From: Siniperca chuatsi
Lineage: Eukaryota; Chordata; Actinopteri; Centrarchiformes; Sinipercidae
Direction: 5' to 3'
Assembly: GCF_020085105.1 (NCBI RefSeq)
Contig: NC_058051.1
Span: 23,811,455 to 23,875,454 of the forward strand
Length of the DNA: 64,000 bases
Part shown: positions 1 to 12,205 of the stretch, piece after piece
How positions within the stretch are numbered: the first letter of the stretch is position 1
Layout: every line of letters begins with the position of its first letter
Translations under genes and position numbers: made by a program
The notes under the pieces: model-generated
Told to the model about the DNA's origin: nothing
Seen by the model: only the letters and a program-made list of their open reading frames with translations
Database searches by the model: none

Positions 1-905
1 GTATAATAATACACAAGTCAATGCTGTACCAGTATTTCTCCAGATGACGCAGAGCATGCCGCACCAATGCATGGCTTTGAAGGCAGAAATGGAGCTTGTT
101 TAAAGGTTTCCATACTGTCTGAATAAAGTAGCTATTTAATTTCAGAATTGCAAAAAAAATATCTATTTTTTAAATGTTTTATTTATTTATTCATTATAAG
201 TTTTTATAATGTGCTACTGTATCTTTACTTGGCCATTATAAGTTTATTATTCATATTTAAATGAAATAATATTCAATTGAATCATAGTAATATAGCCTAA
301 CCCCACAAACACCCCTGAGTGCTTCTTCTATCACTACAAGCCACTAAACTTACAGATGCTCATTTATCTTTGAATATGGACAGAGAACCTCGATGTCATG
401 TTTCAGGTTTTTCAAAAGACTAATAAAAGATAGCACCTGTGAGAAACAGACTCTCTTTAAAAACTGGGCTTTGAGTTCAGCTTTGTGCCACTAACATTTG
501 GCTTGGAAAAAGCAGCAGAGTGGGACCTCTGCCCCTCGCAGCAGCAGTCACACACTCACCACGCCTCCTTCAGTCATGCTGCGCGGTCAGCTGCTGTTAC
601 TAAATTGTAGATTTACAGTTTGTATGAATTGGACTTTCTCGTTTTAAGTAGGCGAATGTGAGGATGCGAGATAATGTCTGCTGAAGCGTTAGCTAGCTAG
701 AGGTTTCTGTAGATCGTTTGTTTTGAACACCATCAGCGGGCGACCTCTGCTCGTGTTACTCAACTGCTTGTGTAACACATGCATGTTGGCTGGTAACGTG
801 TTTGCCACACCAAAGTCAAGTAACAAGGTATAGTGCTTTCTTAGCTATATATCACTATAGCTAGTTAGTTAGTTGCCTATTTAGTTATTAGCAAGTTCAC
901 CGTTG
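1..905. other. 5' flank, no gene recognised
   Basis: AT-rich sequence to about 480, then a less AT-rich stretch (about 520-800) that probably holds the promoter and 5' UTR of the gene starting at 906. I see no TATA box and no coding region here. Confidence 0.4.
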
Positions 906-2946
906 ATGTTTTCCAAAGTGAGAATATGTTTGGTGTCGGGTTTGACCAGATTGCCCAGTTGTGTAAATTCAAGGATGGCAATAAAAGTGACACCTGCCCT
1001 CTGCAGACACCAGCATCGGACCTTCAGCTCTGAGTCTGCAGATGTCAAGGTAAGCCTCTTTACAGTCTACACATAAACGCTTTCTGACTGTTTAAATGGC
1101 TAATTGACTTAATAACATAACTGCAGCAGCGTTGGTAGATAACTTAGTTAACGTTACTGTAGGCAAAGTCGGTTGGATATTTTCTCTCTAAGGTGTGCGT
1201 TGGCGTAATTCAGATGGTATGGTTTTAGGCATGATGAGAGGGGCATGATAGTAGTTTTTTATCTGCTGCACTTAACAATTAACGCATTCCATCAGTTAGC
1301 CAAACTAACGTTACAGTTGGACGTTGAACGGTTAACGCGCCCTGCCAAGTCGGTGTTTTGTAGTTTGTACGTTCGGCCATAGATGTTTGCTAGAGACAGA
1401 ACACCACTCTGTCGTTATATTCACACCACAAACAGGGTGGTAACGTTACGTCTGCCTGTAGGAAAACACTAACGGATTGCGTGCAGTCACGTTCAGTGTT
1501 GACGTTTATGACGAGTCGATTTGTCAACGTTTTATGTGCTCGCGCATTTTCAGAGTTAGCAGCTAAGCTAGGTAGCAGTTGAGCACCAGGCTTGTCTTAC
1601 AGGGGGTCCCATTACCACTTTTCCAGACAACCACTGCTCTATCTAAGGACAATAAATAATACTGTGTAAACTGTACACCACAGCTCAACAAAATGTTAAA
1701 ATGGAATGAGAGCTGAAATTAGATATATTATAAACATACTGTAAGAGATATATTGTTTACACAAACCAAATTAAAACTTTTAGAAATTACAAGACTCAAG
1801 AAAAAGAAATGAATGAAAGATTTGAGTAAATGAAAATTACAACCCTCTGTTTCCCCAAGGGATTACCTGTGCAAAAGAATGACATTTTATCAATGCTCAC
1901 TTAATATTTTACTTGGAAGACTGCAAATAAGAAGTGCTATTGGTGGTAATTATGAAAGCCCATTTCTCCAGGAAAATTAAAACGTTCTGCATGATAAAAA
2001 AAAGTCAAAGTTATAAAATCAAAATGAGACTTGAGTCAAAATTATCGCTACCAATGCCAAGTCAAAATTATGACTTACTATCTCATAATTTTGACTTAAG
2101 TCTCATTTTAATCTCATAATGTTTGACTTAGTGCATCATAACTATGACTCAATAAATCACAGTTTGGATTTAGTATCTCATAATTCTTTGACTAAACTAG
2201 ACTATTTTTTTCATGCTCAATTAGGATCCTAATAATTACCAAACATAATTATCATTATGCATTAAAAATCTGCATAATATTTAGCTGGAAATCTCTTTCC
2301 TCCCCTATGAGTCATTTTGCTCTTGCGGCACTTGAATGAGTAAAATATCGCGGGTTGAAACAGAAAATTGAAGACAGCAGTGCTGTTATCATCTGTTCCC
2401 TGCTCTGTTTCAGGTCCTGTATGATGGGCTTTGTCCCATATGTGTGACGGAGATCCGGTTCCTCCAGTTTCTGCAGAGAAACAATCCTGGGAAAGTAGAT
2501 TTTATCGATATTTCCAAGCCAGGATATGATGGAGCGAAATACAAGGACATCAGTTACGAGATGGCCATGGAGGAAATGCATGTGATTGATGAGAAAGATG
2601 AGGTAAACTTACATTCCACTGACTTTACTAGGACTGTAATATTCTGTATGTCAAATTTCCATTTTGGAAGATTTTTGCAGATTGTAAAAGATGCAAGTAT
2701 TATATTAGTGTTATATAATATGCAAGTCGGTTACTTCCTGTGTATTGGCAGGTTCACCGTGGGGTCCCAGCATTTGCAGTCATGTACAGTGCAGTGGGCC
2801 TTGGCTGGTTGGGTCGCTTCATGATATGGCCACCTGTGAGACCATTTATGGACGAGTCTTATGCCATCTTTGCCAGGAACCGCTTAAAGTGGACCGGACG
2901 TGGGGAGGAGTGCACCACAGGACGCTGTGAAAAGAAAACACACTGA
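906..2946 (+). CDS. DCC/DUF393 family thiol-disulfide oxidoreductase-like protein
   Basis: Three coding exons, 906-1049, 2414-2602 and 2752-2946, all joined in phase 0 with GT-AG introns, give 175 aa. Exon 1 encodes a 48-aa leader rich in Arg, Lys and Ser with almost no acidic residues before its end, as in a mitochondrial targeting sequence. Exon 2 opens directly into the family signature YDGLCPIC, a CxxC pair that is the presumed redox centre, followed by EIRFL. Exon 3 carries the typical GVPAFAVMYSAVGLG segment and the FARNRL block before a Cys-containing tail (EECTTGRCEKK). Proteins of this family (Pfam DUF393, 'DCC' after an Asp-Cys-Cys motif) occur in bacteria, plants and animals; biochemical function is poorly defined. 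The start at 906 is chosen as the first ATG in the open exon upstream of a good donor (AAG|gtaagc). An ATTAAA at about 3113 may be the polyadenylation signal. Confidence 0.8.
2000..2205. repeat. AT-rich palindromic repeat in intron 1
   Basis: Degenerate repeats of a 'caaaattatgactta / tctcataattttgactta' type unit. The segments at about 2018-2044 and 2084-2110 are near-perfect inverted copies (27-bp arms), so the stretch could fold into a hairpin. This looks like a small AT-rich MITE or satellite fragment within intron 1 of the DUF393 gene. Confidence 0.55.
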
Positions 2947-5900
2947 CTCTTGACCACAGAAAAAATATAGAATGTTTAACAAGTTATTTGATTGTGAAGA
3001 TGACCTGGATAAATACCACATGGTTTGTCCTGTTTAACCATTGGTTTATTATGAACCTCTCTGGAAAAGTTTCAAGACTGTTCTTAGCTGAAGGGAAATA
3101 TTGTCTGCTTGATTAAACGTGTATGTTGTGAAGTCATCATTTGATGCACAATTTTACTTACTTACTTACTAAGACTGTATGATTAAACATACTCCAGTTA
3201 GTTCAGTTAAAGTGATGAAAACATCTACTAAAAGTTATCAAAAAATGATGACAGTAATAGAGATGTTGATATTGCAAGATAAAATCAAAAACAAGGTCCT
3301 CCAATCTACTGGAAATGCCCTGAATATTAAAAATTGATGCATAATGTTAAGCGTCACATTAGCATCCAACTAGGGTACATAGGTTATTTTAAGAAACTGC
3401 TCACTCTGGCTAACAACAGTTTCTCAGGAATTTTGTGTTCAATAATTCATGCTTGTATTCTCATCATGTAGAACTCTGAGCTTTGTAACTCAGTCTGATT
3501 CTGTTTCTTCTAACAACACACACTGGTAAGATGACAGATGAGTAGACAAAAGAAACTTGGATACCAAAAATAACATTAAGTCTAACCATAAGAGCCTTAC
3601 TGCAAAACGACAAAGAGAGTGATGGTGTACTGTATATAAGACTGTCATACTATGATCAATATATAATACAGAGAATATCGCTGAAGCAAAATGCAGTCAA
3701 GTTCCTGTCGAAAACACGTCTCAGATTGAGGTTCATTCAAAAGCAGATAGAGACCCAAACTGTCGCTGCCACTAGATGTCATTGTAAGTCTCTAAAATAA
3801 TATCAGCTGTGAGAGTGAAATGGTTCCTTAGGAATTGTGTTGTATGGCAGTCATGATTATTGACCAGATCATGATTGACCTCATTCATTCTTTACAGTTT
3901 CTTCTTTAGAAGGCTAACCGATAAATAATAATAACTTTATTTTATTAGATATAAACAGAAATGATGAGTTCAGTAGATTCTTTCTGATAGAACTGGGTGA
4001 AATCAATATTTAGTGTGTCTGACAATAAAACTCAGTGATATTTTTCATTTGAATTACTCTTTGTAATTTCTGTGTGCGGGGCGGACAGAAACAGACACAC
4101 AAAAAGTTTTTAATCTTACAGGAGTATCAATAAAATACTTATTGGGAATCTATATACAAGTACAAGGGAAGACAGCAAAGGTTAGGGAATAAAGTGGTAA
4201 CAACTGTGTTTAAGAGTGATGTTAAAATAAATTACACTTAAGTATTTTTTATTTCAAGGTACCTATTTAATAATTACAGGGTATGGTTATGTTTTTACTG
4301 GGGTAACAGTGTTGGTATATAAGTGAAATTATTTCTATTATAATTTATTTATATAGTTATTTTAAATAATTACATAGCTATAACTAAAATGAGATAGTTT
4401 TATAGGTTATGTAAAATGAAATAAACTGTTTTATTGTTCACCTGCTTTTCATTGTAATGGCAGTATAGTTACAGAGTATGTGGATTGTAAAATGAAGTAG
4501 TCCCTTGCCATATTTACAATATTATTACACAGTAGTTACAGGGCATATTAAAGTTTATTATCAAGGTTCTTGTTTTTTTTTTTAAACTAAGTTTAAGTGC
4601 TTTTTCATGACATAGCTGGACATACTGTATATGCTAGGTCTGCTGGTACCCTGTTTGTACCTTGTAATTACTCAGTATATACTGGGTAATTTAAAAAGTA
4701 CTTACGGTGTAATTTAGTTCTAGGTCCCCCCCAAAGGCAAATTTGTTCTTGTTCTTCTTCTCGTACTTCTTCACTTGTATGTATATGTACAGTATTTCCG
4801 TGGTACCCCATATGTACAAAATATTTACACTGTAAATTGTGGGCTGTAATCTAAAGCATAACCACATTTTATTATATCTGCTAACTATTACAGACTTGTA
4901 AGTGTGTTGTATCACATGTTGTGGCCTGAGCACAGTTTCTAAGAATTACAGAGCTGGTGACCAGTTTCACAGCCCGGTCTGTTTTTGTAGGGAGGTGTGT
5001 GTTGTGTTGTGCAGCGACGTAAGAAGCAGCTAACATCAGCTAACTGAGACCCTTAAGATATCTCCCCCTCCCTAATTTTAGATGTCCAGTCACGCAGTCA
5101 ACACATGGGACAACACATGACTTTTAGCCTGTGTGGTCTTACAAAGCAGTGGTCATGCTTGCCCACCCCCCAGCCCAGCGCAACCAATGAGATTAAAGTA
5201 CTGTGAGAGAAGGGTTGAATTAAGTATCAAAACACAGTAGAAATAGTGCTTCTGACAGTTTGTCAAAAGTGGTGTAGTGAATTTCAAAGAACAGAAAATT
5301 GGTTGAAGAGGAATTGTGAAGACAGAAAAACTAGGTGTTTCAGGTAAATCTTCAGTGAATACTTTCATCAGACATTTTCTGTCAAGGTTAGAGTAGCTAT
5401 AAGGTACTTTGGTTCATGACCTTTCCCCCACAAAAACAACCATAGTAGATGTTTGACTATTGCATTGCTGTTTGTCTTTCTCTTTGTGAAGGCACCACAG
5501 TAAGTGTTAATGAATGCATTATATTTTACATAGTAATAAAGTACACTCTTATTTGCTAAGGATATGAGAGCAACTACAGGCAAAGCTTTCTTGTGCTCTC
5601 AAATTTCGATGTCACATTGCAGCTATAGATCTATTGGCAGAATGTAAAGCGTTATTTTCAGGCCATGTAGAGTGACATATTTGCTTTGAGGTTTCATGGT
5701 GCATTTATGAGGGGACACAGTACTAGAAAAACAGGAGAAGTGCCAGGCTGTTGTGGAACATAACACTCTCCGTTAATAGTTACCTGTTTATATAAGTGAC
5801 AATGTGCCTCTGCTCTGAACAGACATGCAGCTGAGATATCGATATACCAGATGTACCTGATGCATGGACACTTTTGTTCCTATCTGAAGTTTGTCCTTAG

Positions 5901-6025
5901 TGTTTTGCAAGGTAATTCATTGTTGAAATTGTATGTTTTGTATAAATGATTGGATTTAAGTTATTATAAATTGCATGTAGTTTTGTTCGTTTAAAAAAAA
6001 AAAAGACATTTATAATAGACATTTT
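2947..6025. other. Intergenic, no gene recognised
   Basis: About 3 kb between the DUF393 gene and pnpla8. Short open frames are present, but none shows a recognisable domain, and AT-rich sequence dominates. The 5' non-coding exon of pnpla8 is likely somewhere in here (a less AT-rich patch lies around 4960-5110), but I cannot place it. Confidence 0.4.
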
Positions 6026-6818
6026 TAGCCATGCTAGCAGCTTGGCTGTTGGGATGGCAATGTTGGTCGGTCTGTCTGTCAGTCAGTTGGTCGAGCCACA
6101 ACTTTGGTCCAGACTGAAATAAGTCAACAGCTATTGGATGGATTGCCATGAAATTTTGTACAGACATTCATGGGCCCCAGAGAATAAATCCTGCTGACTT
6201 TGGTGATCCCTGACTCTTCCTCTAGGGCCACCAGCAAGTCAACGTTTTCACTTATTCAGTGAAATATCTCTACATCTACTTGATGGATTGGCACAAAATT
6301 TTGTACAGACTTTTTGTTTTAAATTTTCAAATTGTCCAATAGATTAGTTTTGACCAAACACCAATAACATTCCCATCAGCCTCAACGGTATTTTGTTTAG
6401 TGATAATCAGAAAATATTAAGCATGCTAACACACTAAGCTACAATGGTGAACATGGTAAACATTATTCTTGTTGAACATACATTTTATCTTTCTCCATTT
6501 TAGTTGTTTTTCAAAGAATTATGAAATTGAATAATAATCTTAAAGGGGAGACAAAAACTTACCACCTGTTTTTAATTTTCTTCTTTAAAAAAACTAACTT
6601 AAATGAGATTTCTTTATTCAATTTGCATTTTCTTTTGTTCATTTCGTTAAACATAAACTTATTTAACTTCAATATTCTTCATGGTTTATTTTGGTTGACT
6701 TCTAATTTAATTTTATTTTATTTTTTCAGTGTCACTGTGAGCATGTTAGTATGTTAGCATTAAGCTCAAAGCACCACTGTGCCAAAATACAGCCAGAGAA
6801 CTGCTAGCATGGCTGTAG
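6026..6818. mobile_element. MITE copy 1, AGCCATGCTAGCAG terminal inverted repeats
   Basis: The element opens with TAGCCATGCTAGCAG at 6026 and closes with CTGCTAGCATGGCT ending at about 6814, which are inverted copies of each other. Its interior (for example 'tggattgccatgaaattttgtacagacattcatgg') is shared with the copies at 11614 and 14256. No transposase is encoded, so this is a non-autonomous DNA element of a kind common in percomorph fish. An AT-rich insertion makes this copy longer than the other two. Confidence 0.8.
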
Positions 6819-6857
6819 AGTCTTGTTCTAATCTGTTTGTTTTGTGTATTTTCCTAG

Positions 6858-6948
6858 ATTCCTGTTGAAAATGCTGCTACGGCCTAAATCAATACAAGCT
6901 CAAGAGTGATTTTTGGACTTGACTGCTGCTCACAACATCACGTCAAAT
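6858..6948 (+). other. pnpla8: Probable 5' UTR part of pnpla8 first coding exon
   Basis: A pyrimidine-rich tract ending in 'ttttcctag' (ag at 6856-6857) could be the acceptor of the exon that holds the start codon. The stretch to 6948 contains stops and would be untranslated. Confidence 0.45.
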
Positions 6949-9900
6949 ATGGGTCGCTACCTCAGCACCAACTCGTGTTCAAGTTCTGTGAACAAGACTT
7001 TGAGGTCATACTGCAAAATTAGGTACCTAATGAGCCTTCTCAGAAAGTACCCTCGTCTAGCTAAAGCACCACTCCGCCTGGACCTCCACCGATATTCACT
7101 GCTGTCACCTCCTCATCCTTCTCGATTTACCAGAAAAGCTACTTTTAATATTTTAAGCCACAGTGATACAGGCTCTAGCTCTTACCACTGCTTCAGAGAT
7201 TTTACCAAAGAAGTGAAACACCTCCAGGTTGTCCGTTTTTACTCATCCTCCAATAGGAATACATTCAAAGCTGAAGCTCCGATTGGGATCTTTGAGGAGG
7301 CTCAGAACAGTTTTAATTTGAGTTCACTGGGAGGACGCCTTGGTCATTCATTTAATCGACTGTCCAGACACATTAACATTTATTTCAAGAGAAAGGACAT
7401 TGTACCTCTAACTGAAAATGCCGGACTTGTTGTCACAACTCCAGAATATCTTGGAAGGTCACAGAGGCGTAGTCAAAGTCAACGGGCTAGAGAGCGAAAT
7501 ATATCAGAGGGCAAAGATACAACGCAGACCTTGAAATGCAAAGACAAACAGCAGAGTTCAGGAACAAGTCCTTTAACACAAGGAAATTCTGGACTGCAAC
7601 TATTTCACATCAGTTCTTTGGCAACAACATTTGGTGAGAGTTACAATTACGTTGCCAATCACATTAATTCAGTCTTCTCTAGCGGTTTCATGAAAGTTCA
7701 AATGCAGGAGAATTTGGAAACCATGTCTTCCACCAAAGGGACAAACAGGAGGCAGAAGAGGAGAAAAATGCAAAACACTTGCATTATAAACTCGCAAGAA
7801 GCTGAAATAGCTCGAGTAAAATCGGGTGCTGATACGGTAACAGTGGAACCTGACAATATCTCTAGCAGCTGGGATGAGGGCTACCTTCACTTTGCAAGAC
7901 ACATCAATAAATACTTTGGTGCCAAAGATACAAATGAAGTTGACCAAGATCAGAATAGGAGAGAACAACTTCCTGTGGAAAAGAATAGCACTTACAAAAA
8001 ACACTTTTCAACACAGTCTACCTCACTAACTCAAGGTGCCAAGTCACAGCTGAAGCAAGAAGAACTTATTACCTCTCAAACAGGAGGCCTTTTCCACAGC
8101 AGCCATAATACCACTAACTTTGGGGAGAACTATTTCCAAATGTCTGCTCACATCAATCAGTATTTCAAGGGTCAAAGTGGATTTAATGAAGACATTGATA
8201 GAAATACCCTAATGGAGATGGACCCTGGATCTTCTACCTCTAAGAGACTGAAGACTGTATCCCTTATGGACTGCCTTCGCCACCCCACAAGTGCCATCCC
8301 TGACTTGCTGGGTGCTTATCTAAAACTGGGCCCCTTGACCCAGACTGGTAAGACCAAACCTGCCATGACTTCACCAGAGGCAATATTGAATAAAAAGGTG
8401 AGTCGAGGTTACGTGTTCAGGGATGTCACATTGATCAAGAGTATGAGAAACTGAAAATATAAAACAAAACGGGTCTAGAAATCTACAGTGTGTCCCTTTT
8501 TATAGCATGAGCTGACTTGTCTTATCTCATCAATTTGCCTAATCTCATTCTCCAAGTTGGTACAGCATTGCTATTCAAAATGTATTAAGATTTTAATTTT
8601 AACTATTGCTCAAGGTCACCTACACGTTGTAAAAACATTGCTGGTACTGTTACAGAAGCTAAAACAAATCACCTTAAATCAAACTGTTATTCAAATGTTT
8701 GTAATTACTTTCTGGTTGTATGTTCTCAGCTTGTCTTGAGTCCGAGGAAGGCAGAGGAAATGACACGAGGGTTGATCAGCAGTCTGGCACAGGCTTCATC
8801 TCCTGAAGCTCTGACTGCATGCGTGGAGGCACTCAATGAACATCTTATCCGTTACCCATCATGCAAGGCTTTAATGTGGCAGGTCTGTTTTGAAGTGAAA
8901 CAAATCACATTTGCAAAAGTTTAACAAACTGATATGACCTCAGTGAATTCTTAAAGACATTTCCGTTTACAGGAGAAAACTGCAGTCATATTGTTGAGAC
9001 AGCGACGAACCTACAGAGATAACCAGGTGCTTCAGAGCACCTTAAGAGAAACCTTGGCTCTAATTGGCTACATGGATCCAGTGAAAGGTCGTGGCATCAG
9101 AGTGCTTTCAATTGATGGTGGTGGCACAAGGTAACTATAGAAAAATGTATGTAGTGCATGCTGTACACAGAACTAGAAATGCAACTTATTTTCTGGGTTA
9201 ATCAATTAGTTGTTTTGTCCATAAAACAAAAACCCAAAGATATATAGTTTACTATCATATAAGACAAAGAAAAGTAGCAAACCCTCACATCTGAAAAACT
9301 GGAAAGAGGGAATGTTTGACATTTTTGCTTGAAAAATGACTCAAAGGATTAATCGATTATCAGAACAGTTGCTGATTAATTTTCTCATTGTATTGATTTA
9401 ACGATTTATCAACTAATTGTTTCAGCTCAACCCAGAACCCTGTTTAACATGGTCTCTGTCCTGTGTTCTGTATTCATTTACATATGTTAATAGTGTAAAT
9501 GATATGTTTATTCTTCTTCATTTAATCAATATTTCGCCTTTGCCTTTTCCAGAGGTGTTGTGCCTTTGCAGGTGTTAAAGCTACTGGAAGCTGAGACAGG
9601 CAAGAAGATCTACCAGCTGTTTGACTACATCTGCGGAGTGAGCACAGGTAACAAACAACAGAACTGAGAGTTATTAAAAAATAACAACATAAGGTATTCT
9701 CAACAACATCTCGATGCTTCTATAATCTATAATTTTGTGTCTCACTTGTGTGTCTCTGCATGTGTTTATTAAAGGTGCCGTTCTAGCCTTCATGCTGGGT
9801 CTGGTCCATTTTTCTCTAGAGGAGTGTGCTGACATGTATCGTCGTTTTGGCTCTGAAGTGTTTCGGCAGAACCCGCTGGTTGGCACCATGAAGATGGGCT

Positions 9901-11421
9901 GGAGTCACTCTTACTATAACACTGAGACCTGGGAGACAATACTACGGTATGCACAGAATAGATTCTAACAACGCTATAACAGTGCTCTGGTGAACTGTAG
10001 TGAATTCTCAACATGTTAATAAGACAGAAATACAATCTGATCTGACTGAATTTTCTGATCTTATCCTGTTTAGAGAAAAGCTGGGAAATAGAGTACTTGT
10101 TAAAACGGCCAGAGATGGGTTGAGTCCCAAGGTAAGAATACTGCAATCACCATGGTAACTGATTTTATGAATTTTTACAAAATCACCATGAGGCTCATAG
10201 CATTGATAAAATACTCTGATGAGGCTACAGCTGCTAAAGTAGAGCCCCTTACTGTGATCAGAATGCAATTAGCACCATTTTTTTGTGGGTATTGTTGGTA
10301 TCTGCTCAGGTTTCAGCAGTCAGCGCAGTGGTAAACTGGGGTACCAGTCCAAAGGCCTTCGTCTTCCGCAACTACAACCACAAACCAGGCTCTCTCAGCC
10401 GCTACGCAGGAGGCTCAGGCTGCCAGATGTGGCAGGCAGTGCGAGCATCATCAGCTGCCCCAGGATACTTCCAGGAGTTTACCTTACAAAGTGACATCCA
10501 CCAGGTTGGAAACTTTTCTGCATTTAAGGTTTTCTGTGGAATCATAATTATGTTACTAAAGACAGTGGAACAGAAAAGCAAGATCCTCCCCAGCATTAAT
10601 AGATTTTTCTTTAGATCTTCGCCATGGCTAAGAGAAAAATTGTAAAACCCTCTCCCCCAATAACTCAAAATACGGTAGAGAATTAGTACAATTACTTTGC
10701 CTTTAATTGTTTAAAGTGCATAAAGAATTTAAGATGGTGTAACACAATTACATGTTAATGTAATAATTTTTACACAGCTACCAATTACTAAAATTATCAA
10801 AGGATTGTTGTCCTCTGCATATGGCCTTTTTTCAAGTTAACTGCAATAGAAAAATTCGAATCAGTCTCTGTGTTTTGGCTCACACACATGGCTTAGAGTG
10901 GGTTGGAATTGAACAAAATACTTGTCCTGTACATTTTTAGATTTATTTCTGTTTCTTTGAAGGATGGGGGAATTATCATGAACAATCCCTGTGCCTTGGC
11001 TGTCCATGAGAGCCGTCTATTGTGGCCCAACCAGCCCTTCCAGTGTGTGCTGTCCCTTGGCACCGGTCGCTATGATAACGCTAAGAGGGGACCTGCCACC
11101 TCCACCAGCCTCAGGGCCAAAATCAGCAACCTGATCAGCAGTGCAACTGACACTGAAGGGGTCCACACCCTTTTGGATGATCTGCTGGCTCCAGACGTGT
11201 ACTTCCGTTTCAACCCCATGTTGAGTGCTGTGGTGTCCCTGGACGAGAGCCGGCCTTGGGCCCTGGACCAGCTGCAGAGAGACACCCAGAACTATCTGGA
11301 GAGAAACCGGCCCAAACTGGCCAGGCTCTGTTTGGTGCTTGGGGCAGAGCGCTCAGCTGTTAGCAGAACTAAGGACTGGATGAGTGAGAGGGCCTGGGAG
11401 ATGAAGCAGAGATGGGTGTGA
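6949..11421 (+). CDS. pnpla8: Calcium-independent phospholipase A2-gamma (patatin-like phospholipase 8)
   Basis: Eight coding exons: 6949-8397, 8730-8882, 8973-9130, 9553-9647, 9775-9946, 10074-10131, 10310-10504 and 10963-11421. Phases agree, giving 912 aa. The C-terminal half is a patatin lipase domain: the glycine-rich oxyanion loop DGGGTRG at 582-588, the nucleophile serine in GVSTG (Ser617) and the catalytic Asp761 in DGG, the latter starting the last exon. PNPLA8 releases fatty acids from membrane phospholipids, including cardiolipin, in mitochondria and peroxisomes. The 483-aa first exon is low in known domains but carries four copies of an HIN-x-x-F motif (see findings). The protein is longer than the ~780-aa human form, entirely through this N-terminal region. 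The N terminus is Ser/Arg/Lys rich, fitting mitochondrial import. The start is the first ATG in the exon; a TTG-initiated extension has no support. No frameshift or missing catalytic residue is seen. Confidence 0.95.
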
Positions 11422-11613
11422 GTAGGTACAATATAAGGCATATCTACACATAGATGTATACCCAGTGCAGATGCACAGATATACAGGCTGTGGACAAAAT
11501 AACAGAAACACCTTAAAGTGCAACAACCTTGATGTAAAAAACGCTTTGGTAAAATGTGTAATTTGTTTGTTGTTGAGACCTTAAAGGTATCACTTCAACT
11601 TAGTGGTCATTTT

Positions 11614-12205
11614 TAGCCATGCTAGCGGCGTGGAGCTATGGATGGCAATGTCAGCTTGTCAGTTGGTCCACCACTTTGGTCCAGAATGATTTATCCATGA
11701 AATTTTGTACAAACATTCATGGTCCCCAGAGGATGAAGCTCATTGAATGTGATGATCCACTGACTTTTCCTGTAGCACCACCATGAGGTTGACATTTGTG
11801 ATTTTGAGTGAAATGTCACATCAACTATGGATGGAGTACCCTGAAACTTGGTGTAGACATTCATACCCCTCTCAGGATGAATTGTAATAACTTTGGTGAT
11901 CCCTTAACTTTTAATCCAATGCCACCATCACGTCACAATTTTAATTTGTCCAATACTTTGGTTTATGACCAAATACCTCACATTCCCATCAGCCTTTGTT
12001 TTATTTCGTGTTTTATGCTAATTAGCAAATGTTATTATTTACACTAAACTAAGATGGTGAACATGGTAAACATTATACCTGCTAAACATAAGCATGTTGG
12101 CATTGTTAGTGTGAGCAGGTTAGCATACTCTTCTTTGCAATTAGCTCAAAGCATTGCTGTGTCTAAGTACAGTCTTACAGAGCCACTAGTGCGACTATAG
12201 ACTTT
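11614..12205. mobile_element. MITE copy 2, AGCCATGCTAGC family
   Basis: Second copy of the element at 6026, starting TAGCCATGCTAGCGGCG. The 3' terminal repeat is eroded (about 12180-12200). It lies 190 bp past the pnpla8 stop, so it may form part of that gene's 3' UTR. Confidence 0.75.

Noticed and set aside
6913-6948. Extension of pnpla8 to an upstream TTG start
   Set aside because: Eukaryotic initiation at TTG is unlikely; the ATG at 6949 is the first in the exon.
7669-8004. Minus-strand frame inside pnpla8 exon 1 (111 codons)
   Set aside because: Antisense shadow of a long coding exon with no recognisable motif.
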